A stretch of 64,000 bases of DNA from Actinophytocola sp036555685 (GCF_036555685.1 NZ_DATBKY010000264.1:95378-159377), one strand, 5' to 3'. Shown: positions 1 through 8,421, counted from the first letter of the stretch. Notes: generated by a model from the letters alone, not told the origin. Numbers and translations are program-made.

Positions 1-1
1 C

Positions 2-961
2 AACGGACTCGCGGACCTGCCGCGGTCCAGCACCTGGCTCGTGACGATGAGCGGCATCGCGGAGGCCGCGCACCTGCTGGGCGACGCGGACACCGCGGCC
101 CGGGTGTACGCGATGGTCCGGCCGTACGCGCACCTGCCGACGATGGTGAGCCTGGGCATCGCCTGCTTCGGCTCGACCCACCACACGCTCGGCATCGCGG
201 CGATGACCGCGGGCGAGGCCGACACGGCCGTCGAGCACCTGGCCGAGGCGATCCGCGCCAACCTCGCGATCATGCACTGGCCCGCCGTGACCGCGTCGCG
301 CGTCCAGTACGCGCGGGCGCTCGCGATGCGCGGCCGGCCGGGCGACGCGGCTGCCGCCCAGGAGGCGTGGGCCGCGGCCCGGGAGGAGGCCGGCGCACTC
401 GGCCTGACTGTCGCCGACGCCGACGCCGGCCCCGGCCCACGCCCGAGCCGCGCCGCGGTCTGCACGCGGGAGGGGGAGAGCTGGCGGATCGAGTGGGGCG
501 AGCGAGCCGCCGTGATCGGCCACAGCGTCGGGATGACCCACCTCGCGGCGCTGGTCGCCAGCCCGGGCGCGGAGGTGCACGCCGCGGAGCTCGCGGGTGG
601 GCTCACCGCGCCGAGCACGCGGATGTCCGGCCAGCCGCTGCTCGACGACACCGCGCTCGGGCAGTACCGCGAGCGGCTGGCCCGCCTCAGCGCCGATCTC
701 GACGAGCTGGAGTCCGGCGGCGAGGACGCCCGCGCGGCGCGGCTGCGTGCCGAGCGGGACTGGGTGATCACCGAGCTGGCCGCTGCCACGGGGCTCGCCG
801 GCCGGACGCGGCGGTTCCCCGACGAGGCCGAGCGGGCGCGCATCGCCGTCGGCAAGGCGATCCGCCGCACGCTTGCCCGGATCCACGCCGCCGATCCGGT
901 CATCGGCGCGCACCTGCGGGACACCGTGCGCACCGGCATGCTCTGCTCGTACCAGCCCTGA
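2..961 (+). CDS. C-terminal part of a large ATP-binding/TPR transcriptional regulator (5' truncated by window)
   Basis: The frame is open from base 2 with no stop upstream, so this is the 3' end of a longer gene; the GTG at 41 is not a credible start. The first ~130 residues are alanine-rich helical repeats of TPR type. They are followed by a C-terminal module seen at the ends of actinobacterial AAA/LuxR-like regulators: a short beta segment (WRIEWGERAAVIGHSVGMTH), 'PGAEVHAAELAGG', a basic amphipathic helix pair and a terminal 'RTGMLCSYQP'. By family knowledge such proteins are STAND-type ATPase regulators. The ATPase and DNA-binding parts would lie outside the window, so the exact class is inferred. 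The stop is followed by a perfect inverted repeat at 976-1000. Confidence 0.7.
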   Translation, partial: NGLADLPRSSTWLVTMSGIAEAAHLLGDADTAARVYAMVRPYAHLPTMVSLGIACFGSTHHTLGIAAMTAGEADTAVEHLAEAIRANLAIMHWPAVTASRVQYARALAMRGRPGDAAAAQEAWAAAREEAGALGLTVADADAGPGPRPSRAAVCTREGESWRIEWGERAAVIGHSVGMTHLAALVASPGAEVHAAELAGGLTAPSTRMSGQPLLDDTALGQYRERLARLSADLDELESGGEDARAARLRAERDWVITELAAATGLAGRTRRFPDEAERARIAVGKAIRRTLARIHAADPVIGAHLRDTVRTGMLCSYQP

Positions 962-975
962 CTTCCTTGTGGCGC

Positions 976-1000
976 GGGTGTTCCACGCGATGGAACACCC
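976..1000. promoter_or_regulatory. Perfect 10-bp inverted repeat (operator or terminator)
   Basis: GGGTGTTCCA at 976-985 and TGGAACACCC at 991-1000 are perfect reverse complements separated by CGCGA. The element starts 15 bases after the stop at 961 and ends 58 bases before the lipoprotein start at 1059. A further half-site-like CGTGGAAC follows at 1001-1008. There is no T run. It could be a repressor site for the downstream gene or a hairpin terminator for the upstream one. Confidence 0.5.
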
Positions 1001-1058
1001 CGTGGAACGCCTTCCGGGTGAGGCCCGCGAGGCGCGGGCCCGAGGAGGGGTGACACCG

Positions 1059-1709
1059 ATGAGCCACCGGAAGATCGCCATCGTCGCCTGCGCGGCCGCG
1101 CTCGCCCTCGCCGGGTGCGGCAACTCCGTGCAGGGCGAGCCCGCGGACGCCGCGGCGAACACCAAGGCCGCCGAGCCGGCCGCGGAGAGCACGCCGGCGG
1201 CGCCCGCGCCGAAGCCGAAGTCCGGGGGCGGCGGTGACGGCAAGCTCACGCCGACGGGGACGACGCTGCAGGTCGGTCAGGCGGCGACGGTGGAGTACGA
1301 GACGAAGTCGCTCAGCAAGACCACCACGAAGCTCTCGATCACGACGAAGTCCGTGAAGAAGGGCGCGATCAGCGACCTGAGCGGGTTCAACCTCGACGCG
1401 CAGACGAAGGTGAGCGACCCGTACTACGTCACGGTGTCGTTCAAGAACGTGGGCGGCAAGCCGATGGAGCCGGGCGGCATCTTCGGCCTCATCAACGCCC
1501 ACAACCTCAACGGGGACGAGCTGAACCGGCTGAGCCTGCTCGGCGAGTTCAAGCCGTGCGAGGGCACGCCGCCCAAGACCCTGGCAGTCGGGGCCTCCTA
1601 CACGGAGTGCGACGTCTACATCGCACCCGCCGGACAGCACGTCGGCAAGGTCGTGTTCTCCCACTTCGTCGACCTTGACGAAACCGAGATCACCTGGACG
1701 GTGAAGTAG
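1059..1709 (+). CDS. Secreted lipoprotein with DUF4352-like beta-sandwich domain
   Basis: A 216-residue protein. An N-terminal basic stretch and hydrophobic segment lead to the lipobox LALAGC, so Cys ~22 should be lipidated and the protein anchored outside the membrane. Residues ~25-70 are a low-complexity Ala/Pro/Glu/Lys linker ending in a Gly run. The remainder looks like an immunoglobulin-type domain of the DUF4352 kind, with an alternating beta pattern ('DPYYVTVSFKNVGGKPMEP') and two late cysteines that could form a disulfide. ATG 1059 was chosen because the signal peptide begins there; the frame runs further upstream but overlaps the regulator. A GGAGGGG ribosome site lies just upstream. 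The function is not known. Confidence 0.85.
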   Translation: MSHRKIAIVACAAALALAGCGNSVQGEPADAAANTKAAEPAAESTPAAPAPKPKSGGGGDGKLTPTGTTLQVGQAATVEYETKSLSKTTTKLSITTKSVKKGAISDLSGFNLDAQTKVSDPYYVTVSFKNVGGKPMEPGGIFGLINAHNLNGDELNRLSLLGEFKPCEGTPPKTLAVGASYTECDVYIAPAGQHVGKVVFSHFVDLDETEITWTVK

Positions 1710-1733
1710 GCCGAGCGGCCGATTGCCTGCCAC

Positions 1734-1786
1734 CGGGGCCGGATCCACGTCGTCGCCGTGCTGACCGACGACGGGGTCCGGCCCCG
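1734..1786. terminator. Long bidirectional hairpin terminator
   Basis: A 21-bp stem can form between convergent genes. CGGGGCCGGATCC (1734-1746) pairs with 1774-1786 with one G.T pair. A single bulged A (1747) follows, then CGTCGTCG (1748-1755) pairs with CGACGACG (1766-1773) around a 10-base loop. It lies 24 bases after the lipoprotein stop and 75 bases before the end of the sigma-factor gene on the other strand, so it can serve both. There is no clear U tract, as is usual in actinomycetes. Confidence 0.7.
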
Positions 1787-1861
1787 TGCGGGTCAGCCGC
1801 CCATCATGACGACCGGCGGCGCGGCGGTCGCGGTGTGGCCGGCGCCGGGCTCGTGGTCGCC

Positions 1862-3079
1862 TCAGAGCGACGCGCGCCGCTCCCGCAGGTGCGCCCGCTC
1901 GACGTCGGTACCGACCAGGCGTAGCGCGGCGTCGAACTCGGCCGCGGCCTCGCCGCGCCGGCCCAGCCGGGCGAGCAGCTCGGCCCGCACGGCGGGCAGC
2001 TGGTGGTTGGCGGGCAGGGCGGAGTCGAGGCCGTCGAGCAGCGCCAGGGCCGCCTCGGGCGATCCGGCCTCGGCGACCGCGACGGCCCGGTTGAGCCGCA
2101 CGACCGGCGACGCCGTGTGGCGTTCCAGCTCGGCGTAGAGGCCGGCGACGCGCGGCCAGTCGGTGTCGCCGGTGGTGCTGTGCTCGGCGGCGATCAGCGC
2201 CTGCAGGTGGTACTCGCTCGCTGGCGGCCCGAGCCCGTCGAGCAGCTCCCTGCCGCGGGCGATCTCGTCGTGCCGCCACCGGGTGCGGTCCTGGTCGGCG
2301 AGCAGCACCAGCCGGCCCTCCCGGTCGACGCGGGCGTCGCGCCGGGCGTGCTGCAGGACCATCAGCGCGAGCAGTGCGGCGATCTCGTCGTGCCCGGGCA
2401 GCAGCTCGCCGAGCAGGTAGCCGAGCCGGATCGCCTCGCCGGCCAGCCGCGGCCGCTGCAGCTGCGCGCCCGACGTGGCCCGGTATCCCTCGGTGAAGAG
2501 CAGGTAGACGACCTTCAGCATGACGCCCAGCCGGTCCGGCAGGTCCTCGGCGGTCGGCCGGCGCAGCGGGATGCCGGCGAGCGCGATCTTGGCCTTGGCG
2601 CGGGTGATCCGGGCGGCCATGGTGGGCTCGGGTACCAGGAACAGGCGGGCGATCTCCGCGGTGCGCAGCCCCGCCCCGAACCGGAGCATCAGTGCGGCCC
2701 GCGCGTCCGCGGACAGCGCCGGGTGGCAGGCGGCGAAGAGCAGCCGCAGCCGCTCGTCGTCGATCGAACCGTCCACGAGCTCCCACTCCTCGTCCGCGAT
2801 CTCGCCCGTGACGAGCAGCGGCAGCCGCCGCCGGTCGTTGTCCTCGCGACGGATCCGGTCGAGCACGCGCCGGCGCGCCGTGGTCAGCAGCCACGCCGCC
2901 GGGTTGGCGGGCACGTCCTGCTCCGGCCAGACCCGCGCGGCCGCGACGAACGCGTCCTGCAGCGCGTCCTCGGCCACGTCGAACCGGCGCACCTTGGTGA
3001 CGAGCAGGGCGAGCAGGCGTGACCAGTGCTCCCGGTACGCCTGCTCGACCGCCGCGTCCGTCGCCGGCCGCGTGCTCAG
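1862..3079 (-). CDS. ECF-type RNA polymerase sigma factor with C-terminal DUF6596/TPR region
   Basis: About 405 residues. Residues ~10-75 match sigma region 2 ('AEDALQDAFVAAARVWP', 'ANPAAWLLTTARRRVLD'). Residues ~105-165 are region 4 with the helix-turn-helix ('RTAEIARLFLVPEPTMAARI'). A ~230-residue C-terminal extension ('LKVVYLLFTEGYRATSG', 'ALIAAEHSTTGDTDW', TPR-like helices) is typical of sigma factors paired with YCII proteins. No ATG or GTG fits the N-terminus. The likely start is CTG 3079, sharing CTGA with the stop of the upstream YCII gene, which implies translational coupling. It probably directs a stress or detoxification regulon, with the YCII partner as modulator; this is family knowledge. 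Confidence 0.85.
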   Translation of the reverse strand: MSTRPATDAAVEQAYREHWSRLLALLVTKVRRFDVAEDALQDAFVAAARVWPEQDVPANPAAWLLTTARRRVLDRIRREDNDRRRLPLLVTGEIADEEWELVDGSIDDERLRLLFAACHPALSADARAALMLRFGAGLRTAEIARLFLVPEPTMAARITRAKAKIALAGIPLRRPTAEDLPDRLGVMLKVVYLLFTEGYRATSGAQLQRPRLAGEAIRLGYLLGELLPGHDEIAALLALMVLQHARRDARVDREGRLVLLADQDRTRWRHDEIARGRELLDGLGPPASEYHLQALIAAEHSTTGDTDWPRVAGLYAELERHTASPVVRLNRAVAVAEAGSPEAALALLDGLDSALPANHQLPAVRAELLARLGRRGEAAAEFDAALRLVGTDVERAHLRERRASL

Positions 3080-3423
3080 CTCATCTCCATGGGCGCGATC
3101 GGGCGGATCTCGACCACGTTCTCCGGCAGGTCCTTGGCCAACGCGATCGCCTCGTCGAGGTCGGCCGCCTCGATGAGGTAGAAGCCGCCGAACACCTCGG
3201 CGGTCTCGGCGAACGGGCCGTCCGTGACGCTGACGTCGTCGTCGCGGCGGCGCACGGTGGTGGCCGCGCTCGGCAGCGCCAGCTTCTGGCCGCCGCGCAT
3301 GGCACCCTGCTGCGCGAGCTTCGCGGCGAAGCGCTGGTGTCGCTCGGAGTGCGCCCGGGCCTCCTCGCCCTCGCGCGATGCCCAGACCTTCTCGTCGCCG
3401 TAGATCAGCAGTGCGTACTCCAT
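3076..3423 (-). CDS. YCII/DGPF-domain protein, partner of the sigma factor
   Basis: A 115-residue protein of the YCII-related (DGPF) family. It has the N-terminal 'YALLIYGDEK' strand, a central basic stretch with 'VTDGPFAETAEVFGGFYLIEA' containing the DGPF signature, and 'ENVVEIRPIAPM' near the end. These small alpha/beta-barrel proteins are commonly encoded just before an ECF sigma factor of the DUF6596 type, as here. ATG 3423 gives the family's usual N-terminus. ATG 3432 sits 5 bases after GGAGG and would add three residues (MWL), so the start is slightly uncertain. The stop overlaps the CTG start of the sigma gene. Confidence 0.9.
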   Translation of the reverse strand: MEYALLIYGDEKVWASREGEEARAHSERHQRFAAKLAQQGAMRGGQKLALPSAATTVRRRDDDVSVTDGPFAETAEVFGGFYLIEAADLDEAIALAKDLPENVVEIRPIAPMEMS

Positions 3424-3598
3424 GAGCCACATCCTTTCCTCCGGCGGGCGCTCCGCCGTCGTTGCGTTGTCGGGATGATGACGCCGCCGCACTGGGATAT
3501 TCGACAACGGGCCGCGGAATGTTTTCGCGTGCTGGCCGTGGCCGCCGACCCGTCCGAGGCACGCGCATCGATGGGTGACTGGCGATAGCCTGCCCCAC

Positions 3599-4060
3599 AT
3601 GGTGACGATCAAGCTGGCCAGCGACATCCGCGGCGAGGCGGAAGCCGTGTTCGACACGCTCGCCGACCTGCGCGGGTACGGCCGCTGGCTCGGCAACTCC
3701 GCGGCCTACGCCGGCACCGCCGATATCAGCTCCGACCCGGTCGCCGCGGGAACCACCTACGTCGAGCCCGGCCCGACCGGCGTGCGCCGCGGCACGGTCA
3801 CCGAGTTCGACCGGCCCACCCGCGTCGCCTTCCACCAGCCGATGACCATGCGGCCGCGGCTGCTCGGGGTCATCGACATCCACGTGCGCTACACGCTCAC
3901 CGAAGCCGACGGCACCGTCCACCTGGAACGCGTGGTGACGCTGACGTTCGGCTGGCCGCTGCGCCTGCTCCGCGCCGCGGTCGTGCCGCAGTTCCGCCGG
4001 GAGAGCGAGCGGACGATGCGCGCGCTCAAGGCGCATGTGGAGGCCACCGCCGCGCGGTGA
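3599..4060 (+). CDS. SRPBCC family (polyketide cyclase/dehydrase-like) protein
   Basis: A 153-residue protein with the START/SRPBCC helix-grip pattern. It begins with strand 'TIKLASDIRGEAEAVFDTLADLRGYGRWLGNS', where the Ala-Glu-x-Val-Phe and Tyr-x-x-Trp positions are typical. Strands 'GTTYVEPGPTGVRRGTVTEF' and 'YTLTEADGTVHLERVV' follow, and it closes with a long C-terminal helix. The family binds hydrophobic ligands in a cavity. It is transcribed divergently from the YCII/sigma pair across ~165 bases that probably hold both promoters. The ligand is unknown. GTG 3602 is an alternative start. Confidence 0.8.
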   Translation: MVTIKLASDIRGEAEAVFDTLADLRGYGRWLGNSAAYAGTADISSDPVAAGTTYVEPGPTGVRRGTVTEFDRPTRVAFHQPMTMRPRLLGVIDIHVRYTLTEADGTVHLERVVTLTFGWPLRLLRAAVVPQFRRESERTMRALKAHVEATAAR

Positions 4061-4083
4061 CCCGCGCAGCCCGACCGCCGCGG

Positions 4084-4542
4084 CTATGCCGACGGGCGCA
4101 CGACGAGCACGTCGCACGTCGCGCGCCTGCTCACCTCGGTCGCGACCGTCCCGGCCAGCAGGTCGGCCATGGACCGCTCGGGCGGCGCGCCGACGACGAT
4201 CAGCCGCGCCTCCCGCTCGGCCGCGACACGCAGGACCGCCGTGGCCGGGTCCCCGTCCACGGCCAGCGCGGCCGCGACCGTGGCGCCCTCCTCCCGGGCG
4301 ACGGCCTCGCCCGCCGCGAGCGCTACGTCGGCGGCGTCCCGGCCGAACACGCGGGCGTACCGGCTGCCGCCGCCGAGCGTCGCGGCCGTCCGCTCGTCCG
4401 TGCGGCCGGACGGCTCGGCGTACGCGCAGACGATCACCAGGTCGGCGTCCTCGCGCACGGCGAGCCGGGCCGCGCGGGCGACCGTGGGGCCGGCGAGGTC
4501 GGAGCCGTCGGTCGCCACCACGATCACTCGGCGCGCAGGCAT
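4084..4542 (-). CDS. Universal stress protein (UspA family)
   Basis: A 152-residue single Usp domain. It opens with 'RRVIVVATDGSDLAGPTVARAARLA' (beta1 and the Asp of the nucleotide site), and a late 'ARLIVVGAPPERSMADLLAGTVATEVSRRATCDVLVVRPSA' segment is present. The usual ATP-binding G-x2-G-x9-G-S/T signature is altered: 'GAPPERSMADLLAGTVA' lacks the second Gly, so ATP binding is uncertain. ATG 4542 is the only in-frame start and has a weak ribosome site. An overlapping 17-codon ORF in another frame begins with ATG at 4578. It converges on the SRPBCC gene with a 23-base gap. Confidence 0.8.
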   Translation of the reverse strand: MPARRVIVVATDGSDLAGPTVARAARLAVREDADLVIVCAYAEPSGRTDERTAATLGGGSRYARVFGRDAADVALAAGEAVAREEGATVAAALAVDGDPATAVLRVAAEREARLIVVGAPPERSMADLLAGTVATEVSRRATCDVLVVRPSA

Positions 4543-4698
4543 CTGCTGAGCAGGATCTCGCCCGGCGCGTTCTCCATGCTTCGAGGCTAACCGCGCGGCC
4601 GCGCCCGGCCACGGATTGAGCCGGTCGCCCGCGGCCGGCCGGCGGCGGACCGTATCGTGTGAGCGCACGGATCTCGGCTTCGTAGGGGGAGTCACGCC

Positions 4699-5238
4699 AT
4701 GGTGGACTCGGTGTCCGACGCCAACCGGATGATCGACGACTGGGAGCGCGACGCCACGCAGAAGGCCGAGCGGTTCCAGGAGATGGCGCGCCAGGTCGAG
4801 GAGGTGTCGATCACCGAGTCGGTGGCCGACGGGGCGGTGCGCGTAACGGTCGGGCACAACGGCCTGCCCACCGACATCGCGATGACCGAGCAGGTGCTGC
4901 GGATGACGCCGGACCAGATCGCGGCCAACGTGATGGCCGGCATCCGCAAGGCGCAGTCCCGCTACCCGGAGCGGCTGGCGGAGATCCTCGCGGACACGGT
5001 CGGCACCGAGGACCCCGCGGCCCAGCACATCATGGTGACCGCCGAGCGGAACTTCCCACCCGTGGAGCCGGACGAGGACGAGCCGGCCGAGGAGCCGCGG
5101 GCGCGCTACTCCGACGTCGAGGACGAAGAGCCGCCGACGCCGCGCCCGGCCCGGCCGCCACGGTCGGACGGGCGTCCCGGCGGCCGGTCCGATGACGACG
5201 GCGACTTCAGCGACGAGTCACACATTTTCGACCGCTAG
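4699..5238 (+). CDS. YbaB/EbfC family nucleoid-associated protein
   Basis: A 179-residue protein. Residues ~10-115 form the YbaB/EbfC fold: an N-terminal coiled-coil helix rich in Glu/Gln, a beta pair 'GAVRVTVGHNGLPTDIAM', then two helices ('TPDQIAANVMAGIRKAQSRYPERL'). The C-terminal ~65 residues are acidic and proline-rich and probably disordered ('EPDEDEPAEEPRARYSD'). YbaB proteins are DNA-binding dimers; the longer actinobacterial version with an acidic tail often occurs near secretion or regulatory loci. It has a strong GGGGGAG ribosome site 6 bases before ATG. The last 4 bases overlap the end of the YjbR gene on the other strand. Confidence 0.85.
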   Translation: MVDSVSDANRMIDDWERDATQKAERFQEMARQVEEVSITESVADGAVRVTVGHNGLPTDIAMTEQVLRMTPDQIAANVMAGIRKAQSRYPERLAEILADTVGTEDPAAQHIMVTAERNFPPVEPDEDEPAEEPRARYSDVEDEEPPTPRPARPPRSDGRPGGRSDDDGDFSDESHIFDR

Positions 5239-5576
5239 CGCAACGGGTTCTCCTCGGCGAGCTGCTCGGGGGCGGACAGCCGCCAGGCCTCGTACACCAG
5301 CTCGGTGAGCTCGTCCGCCTCGATGCGCTGCAGGTACACGACCACCCAGCCGAAGCCGCCCGCGGTGAACTGGACCTCGAAGGTGTCCGGGCGTTCGGCG
5401 ACGAGCGCGAGCTGTTCGGACAGGGTCTGCTTCAGCCCGACGGTCTTGGTTCGCGGCCAGTAGTAGCCGAACCGCTTGCCGCGCACGCTGAACGACGTGT
5501 AGTCCCGTGCCTGCGCGCGGTCGACCTCCGCGAGCCGGTCGACCATCCGCAGGAACTGACTGTCGCGCACGCCCAC
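5235..5576 (-). CDS. MmcQ/YjbR-like protein (first copy)
   Basis: A 113-residue protein of the MmcQ/YjbR fold. An N-terminal helix ('LRMVDRLAEVDRAQARDY') is followed by 'TSFSVRGKRFGYYWPRTKTVGLKQTLSEQLALVAERPDTFEVQ' and 'GGFGWVVVYLQRIEADELTELVYEAW'. The layout of a 'F-x-V-x-G-K' strand, a lysine-rich contact strand and a closing helix is typical. The family resembles double-wing DNA-binding domains, but its biochemical role is unclear. A second YjbR protein lies at 19393-19767. It has a 4-base convergent overlap with the YbaB gene. Confidence 0.8.
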   Translation of the reverse strand: MGVRDSQFLRMVDRLAEVDRAQARDYTSFSVRGKRFGYYWPRTKTVGLKQTLSEQLALVAERPDTFEVQFTAGGFGWVVVYLQRIEADELTELVYEAWRLSAPEQLAEENPLR

Positions 5577-5594
5577 CGGGGCATTGTGCCCCGC

Positions 5595-7475
5595 TCAGCC
5601 GAGCTGCGTGTCCACAAAGCACCAACGCCACGTCTCGCCCGGCTCGTAGCTGCGCATCACCGGGTGGCGGCTGTCGTGGAAGTGGCGGGTCGCGTGGTTG
5701 CCCGGCGAGGAGTCGCAGCAGGCCACGTTGCCGCACTTGAGGCACATCCGCAGGTGCACCCACGTCAGCCCCTCCGCGATGCAGGCGGCGCAGCTGTCCC
5801 GCGCGCTCGGCTCCACGTCCTTCCACGGGTGGGACAGGTGCTTGCAGGAGCCGGCGGTCGGTGCGGGAGTACGCAGCTCCCGGTCGGTCTCGGGGAGCTC
5901 CTCGTCGTCCCGGTCGAGCATCGACTCCTCGATGTCGAGCCGCTCCAGGACCCGGCGGAGCACCACGTCGTCGGCGACGCCGTTGTTGCGCGCCAGCAGC
6001 GCCTGCTCGCGCTCCACCTGCAGCAGGTCCAGGCGCATCCGGCGGTACGCGTCGCTCGGGGTCTCGGCCAGCGTGCTCTGCCGGCCCAGCTGCTCCCACG
6101 CGGAGTTCGTCCGGTCCTGCAGCCGGGCGCGCAGCCGGTCGACGACCTCCTGCGGGTCCTCCGGCCGCCGGATCTCCTCCAGCCGTGCCAGCGCCACGTG
6201 CCCCATGTCGTTGAGCACGGCGGCCTCCTGCAGCGCGTCCTCCGCCGGGTCGGGCGCCGGCAGCCGCAGTCGCCGGACCAGCCCGGGCAGCGTCATGCCC
6301 TGGACCACCAGCGTGCCGGCCACGACGACGAACGCGGACAGCACGAGCACGCCCCGGTGCGGGGTGTCCGGCGGCAGCACGAACGCGGCCGCCAGCGTGA
6401 CCACGCCGCGCATGCCGGACCACGCGATCACCGCCGAGTACTTCCAGGGCCACGGGTGGCGCCTGCGTTTCCAGCCGAGCCGGGCGGTGATCCGCTTGGC
6501 CGTGCCGATGCCGATCAGCCACAGCACGCGCGTCACGATCGTGGCGACGAGCACGGCCACGCAGATGCCGGCGATCGCGATGCCGGAGAGCTCGCTGTCC
6601 GCGACCTGCTCGAAGATCATCCGCACCTGCAGCCCGATCAGCAGGAAGACCAGGTTCTCCAGCAGGAACTGGATGGTCTGCCAGTTGTGCCGGCTGGACA
6701 GCCGCGCCTGGCCGGAGAGGATCACCGGCGCCTTGTGCCCGAGGATGAGCCCGGCGATGACGACCGACAGCACGCCCGACCCGTGCACCACCTCGGCGAG
6801 CATGTACGCCACGAACGGCACGGCGAACGACAGCGCGGTGTCGGTGACCATGTCGGTCAGCTTGTTGCGCACCCAGGCTGCCGCGATCCCCACGACCGCG
6901 CCGCCGGCCGCGCCGCCGGCGAGGGCCAGCACGAAGTCGATGCCGACCTGCCACAACGTGATCGACCCGGCCAGGGCGGCGATCGCGGTGCGCAGGGCGA
7001 CAAGTGCGGCCGCGTCGTTGAACAGGCTCTCGCCCTCGAGCAGCCGGACGAGCTTGCGCGGCATGCCGACCCGCCGCGCGACCGCGCTCGCCGCGACCGC
7101 GTCCGGCGGCGCCACGACCGCGCCGAGCGCGACGGCCGCGGCGAACGGCAGCCCGGGCACGACCGCCCACGCGACCAGGCCGACCCCGAATGCCGTGAAG
7201 ACGACCAGCCCGACCGACAGTGTGGCGATCGGTCCGCGCATCTTGCGGAAGTCGAGCAGGGACGTCTGGATCGCCGCCGAGTACAGCAACGGTGGCAGCA
7301 ACCCGACCAGCACGACCTCGGACGAGAGCGCGTAGTCCGGCACCCCGGGTACATAGGAGGCCGCGACCCCGACCGCGATCAGGCACAGGGGCGCCGGCCA
7401 GTCGAACCGGCGCGCGAGGGCCGTGACGGCCAGAACCGCCACGACCAGCGCGACTATCTCCGCGGCGACGTGCAC
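5595..7475 (-). CDS. CPA1 Na+/H+ antiporter with C-terminal UBP-type zinc finger
   Basis: A 626-residue membrane protein. Residues ~1-405 contain about 11-12 hydrophobic segments of the cation:proton antiporter CPA1 family. They include the paired 'APPDAVAASAVARRVGMP' and 'LLEGESLFNDAAALVAL' motifs, whose Asp residues are the ion-binding site. Residues ~405-540 are a charged cytoplasmic region. Residues ~545-626 are a UBP zinc finger: spaced Cys/His ligands in 'CKHL', 'CAACIAEG', 'CLKCGNVACC', then 'GNHATRHFHDSRHP'. The antiporter would exchange Na+ or K+ for H+; the finger may act as a sensor. Start is GTG 7475, with GGGAG 11 bases upstream. Confidence 0.9.
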   Translation of the reverse strand: MHVAAEIVALVVAVLAVTALARRFDWPAPLCLIAVGVAASYVPGVPDYALSSEVVLVGLLPPLLYSAAIQTSLLDFRKMRGPIATLSVGLVVFTAFGVGLVAWAVVPGLPFAAAVALGAVVAPPDAVAASAVARRVGMPRKLVRLLEGESLFNDAAALVALRTAIAALAGSITLWQVGIDFVLALAGGAAGGAVVGIAAAWVRNKLTDMVTDTALSFAVPFVAYMLAEVVHGSGVLSVVIAGLILGHKAPVILSGQARLSSRHNWQTIQFLLENLVFLLIGLQVRMIFEQVADSELSGIAIAGICVAVLVATIVTRVLWLIGIGTAKRITARLGWKRRRHPWPWKYSAVIAWSGMRGVVTLAAAFVLPPDTPHRGVLVLSAFVVVAGTLVVQGMTLPGLVRRLRLPAPDPAEDALQEAAVLNDMGHVALARLEEIRRPEDPQEVVDRLRARLQDRTNSAWEQLGRQSTLAETPSDAYRRMRLDLLQVEREQALLARNNGVADDVVLRRVLERLDIEESMLDRDDEELPETDRELRTPAPTAGSCKHLSHPWKDVEPSARDSCAACIAEGLTWVHLRMCLKCGNVACCDSSPGNHATRHFHDSRHPVMRSYEPGETWRWCFVDTQLG

Positions 7476-7512
7476 GGACCAATCATCTCCCGGGGTGGCG
7501 CGGTCGTGCCGC

Positions 7513-8421
7513 TCACCCGGCGTTGATCGCGTCGCGCACGAGGTCGCGGAACTCGTCCGACGGCACCGCCGGCTCGACGTGACCGCCCCGGGGCGCGAAC
7601 ACGCCCGTCTCGACCAGGTACAACGCCGCCGCGTCGTCCCAGAGCCGGGTGCCCAGCCACTGGCCCGGGTCCACCCGCAGCGCGGTCCGCAGCAACCCCG
7701 GCATGCCGGCCGCCTCGAGGCCGGCGATCATCTCCGCGGTGGGGTCGTAGGTCGGCTCGGGTCCGGCGGGCGGCAGGTCGACGAACACCGCGCGGTGCAG
7801 CCGGCCCGTGGCGGTCCGGCACGCGGCCAGGTCGTACTCGCAGTTGAAGTTGTCCGGGTTGTTCTCCGCGAACGAGCGGCCGGACGCGACGACGTGCACG
7901 TCGTGGCCGAGGACCGAGGAGTAGCGCAGGTAGGAGGTCCACGGGCCCAGCACCAGCAGGTCGACCCGGTCGCAGCCGCGCACCGCCGCGCGGAGGTCCC
8001 GTGTCAGCCGGCCCGGGTCGCGGCCGAACGGGACGGCGTCGTGGAGGTAGTCGTCGATCCGCTCGGCACCCGCGCGGGCGGCCGGCAGCCAGTCGTAGGC
8101 GGGCGGGTTCGGCGAGGCCAGGCCCGGGACGACCGGTGGGGTGGCGCCGTGGCTCGCGAGGAACATCGACACCGCGGTCGCGCCGTTCTGCACGCCGGAG
8201 ATGCCCTCGGTCGCGACGACGGCGCGGATGTCCCGCGCGGGCGCCAGCACGGCCAGGGCGCGGAAGTCGTCGAGGCCCGCGTCGGTGTCCACGACCGTGC
8301 ACGCGGCCCGGGTCGCGGCCGGCCGGTCGCCGGCGAGCGTCGGCACCCCGATGCCGACCCAGGCGATGGCGAGCACCAGCGCGCCGGCGGACAAGGAGCG
8401 GATTCGTCTGCCTGCCACCAT
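7513..8421 (-). CDS. Secreted nucleoside-hydrolase-like protein
   Basis: A 302-residue protein with a signal peptide (basic start, then 'LSAGALVLAIAWVGIGVPTLA'). The mature part opens with 'VVDTDAGLDDFRALAVL', matching the Ca2+-binding DTDxGxDD motif of inosine-uridine nucleoside hydrolases. 'RAVVATEGISG', 'GCDRVDLLVLGPWTSYLRY' and 'FNCEYD' also fit the family. The Asp ligands are present, so it may be an exported hydrolase for nucleosides or a related N-riboside; the substrate is not inferable. ATG 8421 has GGGGG seven bases upstream. The gap to the antiporter gene is 37 bases on the same strand. Confidence 0.8.
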   Translation of the reverse strand: MVAGRRIRSLSAGALVLAIAWVGIGVPTLAGDRPAATRAACTVVDTDAGLDDFRALAVLAPARDIRAVVATEGISGVQNGATAVSMFLASHGATPPVVPGLASPNPPAYDWLPAARAGAERIDDYLHDAVPFGRDPGRLTRDLRAAVRGCDRVDLLVLGPWTSYLRYSSVLGHDVHVVASGRSFAENNPDNFNCEYDLAACRTATGRLHRAVFVDLPPAGPEPTYDPTAEMIAGLEAAGMPGLLRTALRVDPGQWLGTRLWDDAAALYLVETGVFAPRGGHVEPAVPSDEFRDLVRDAINAG

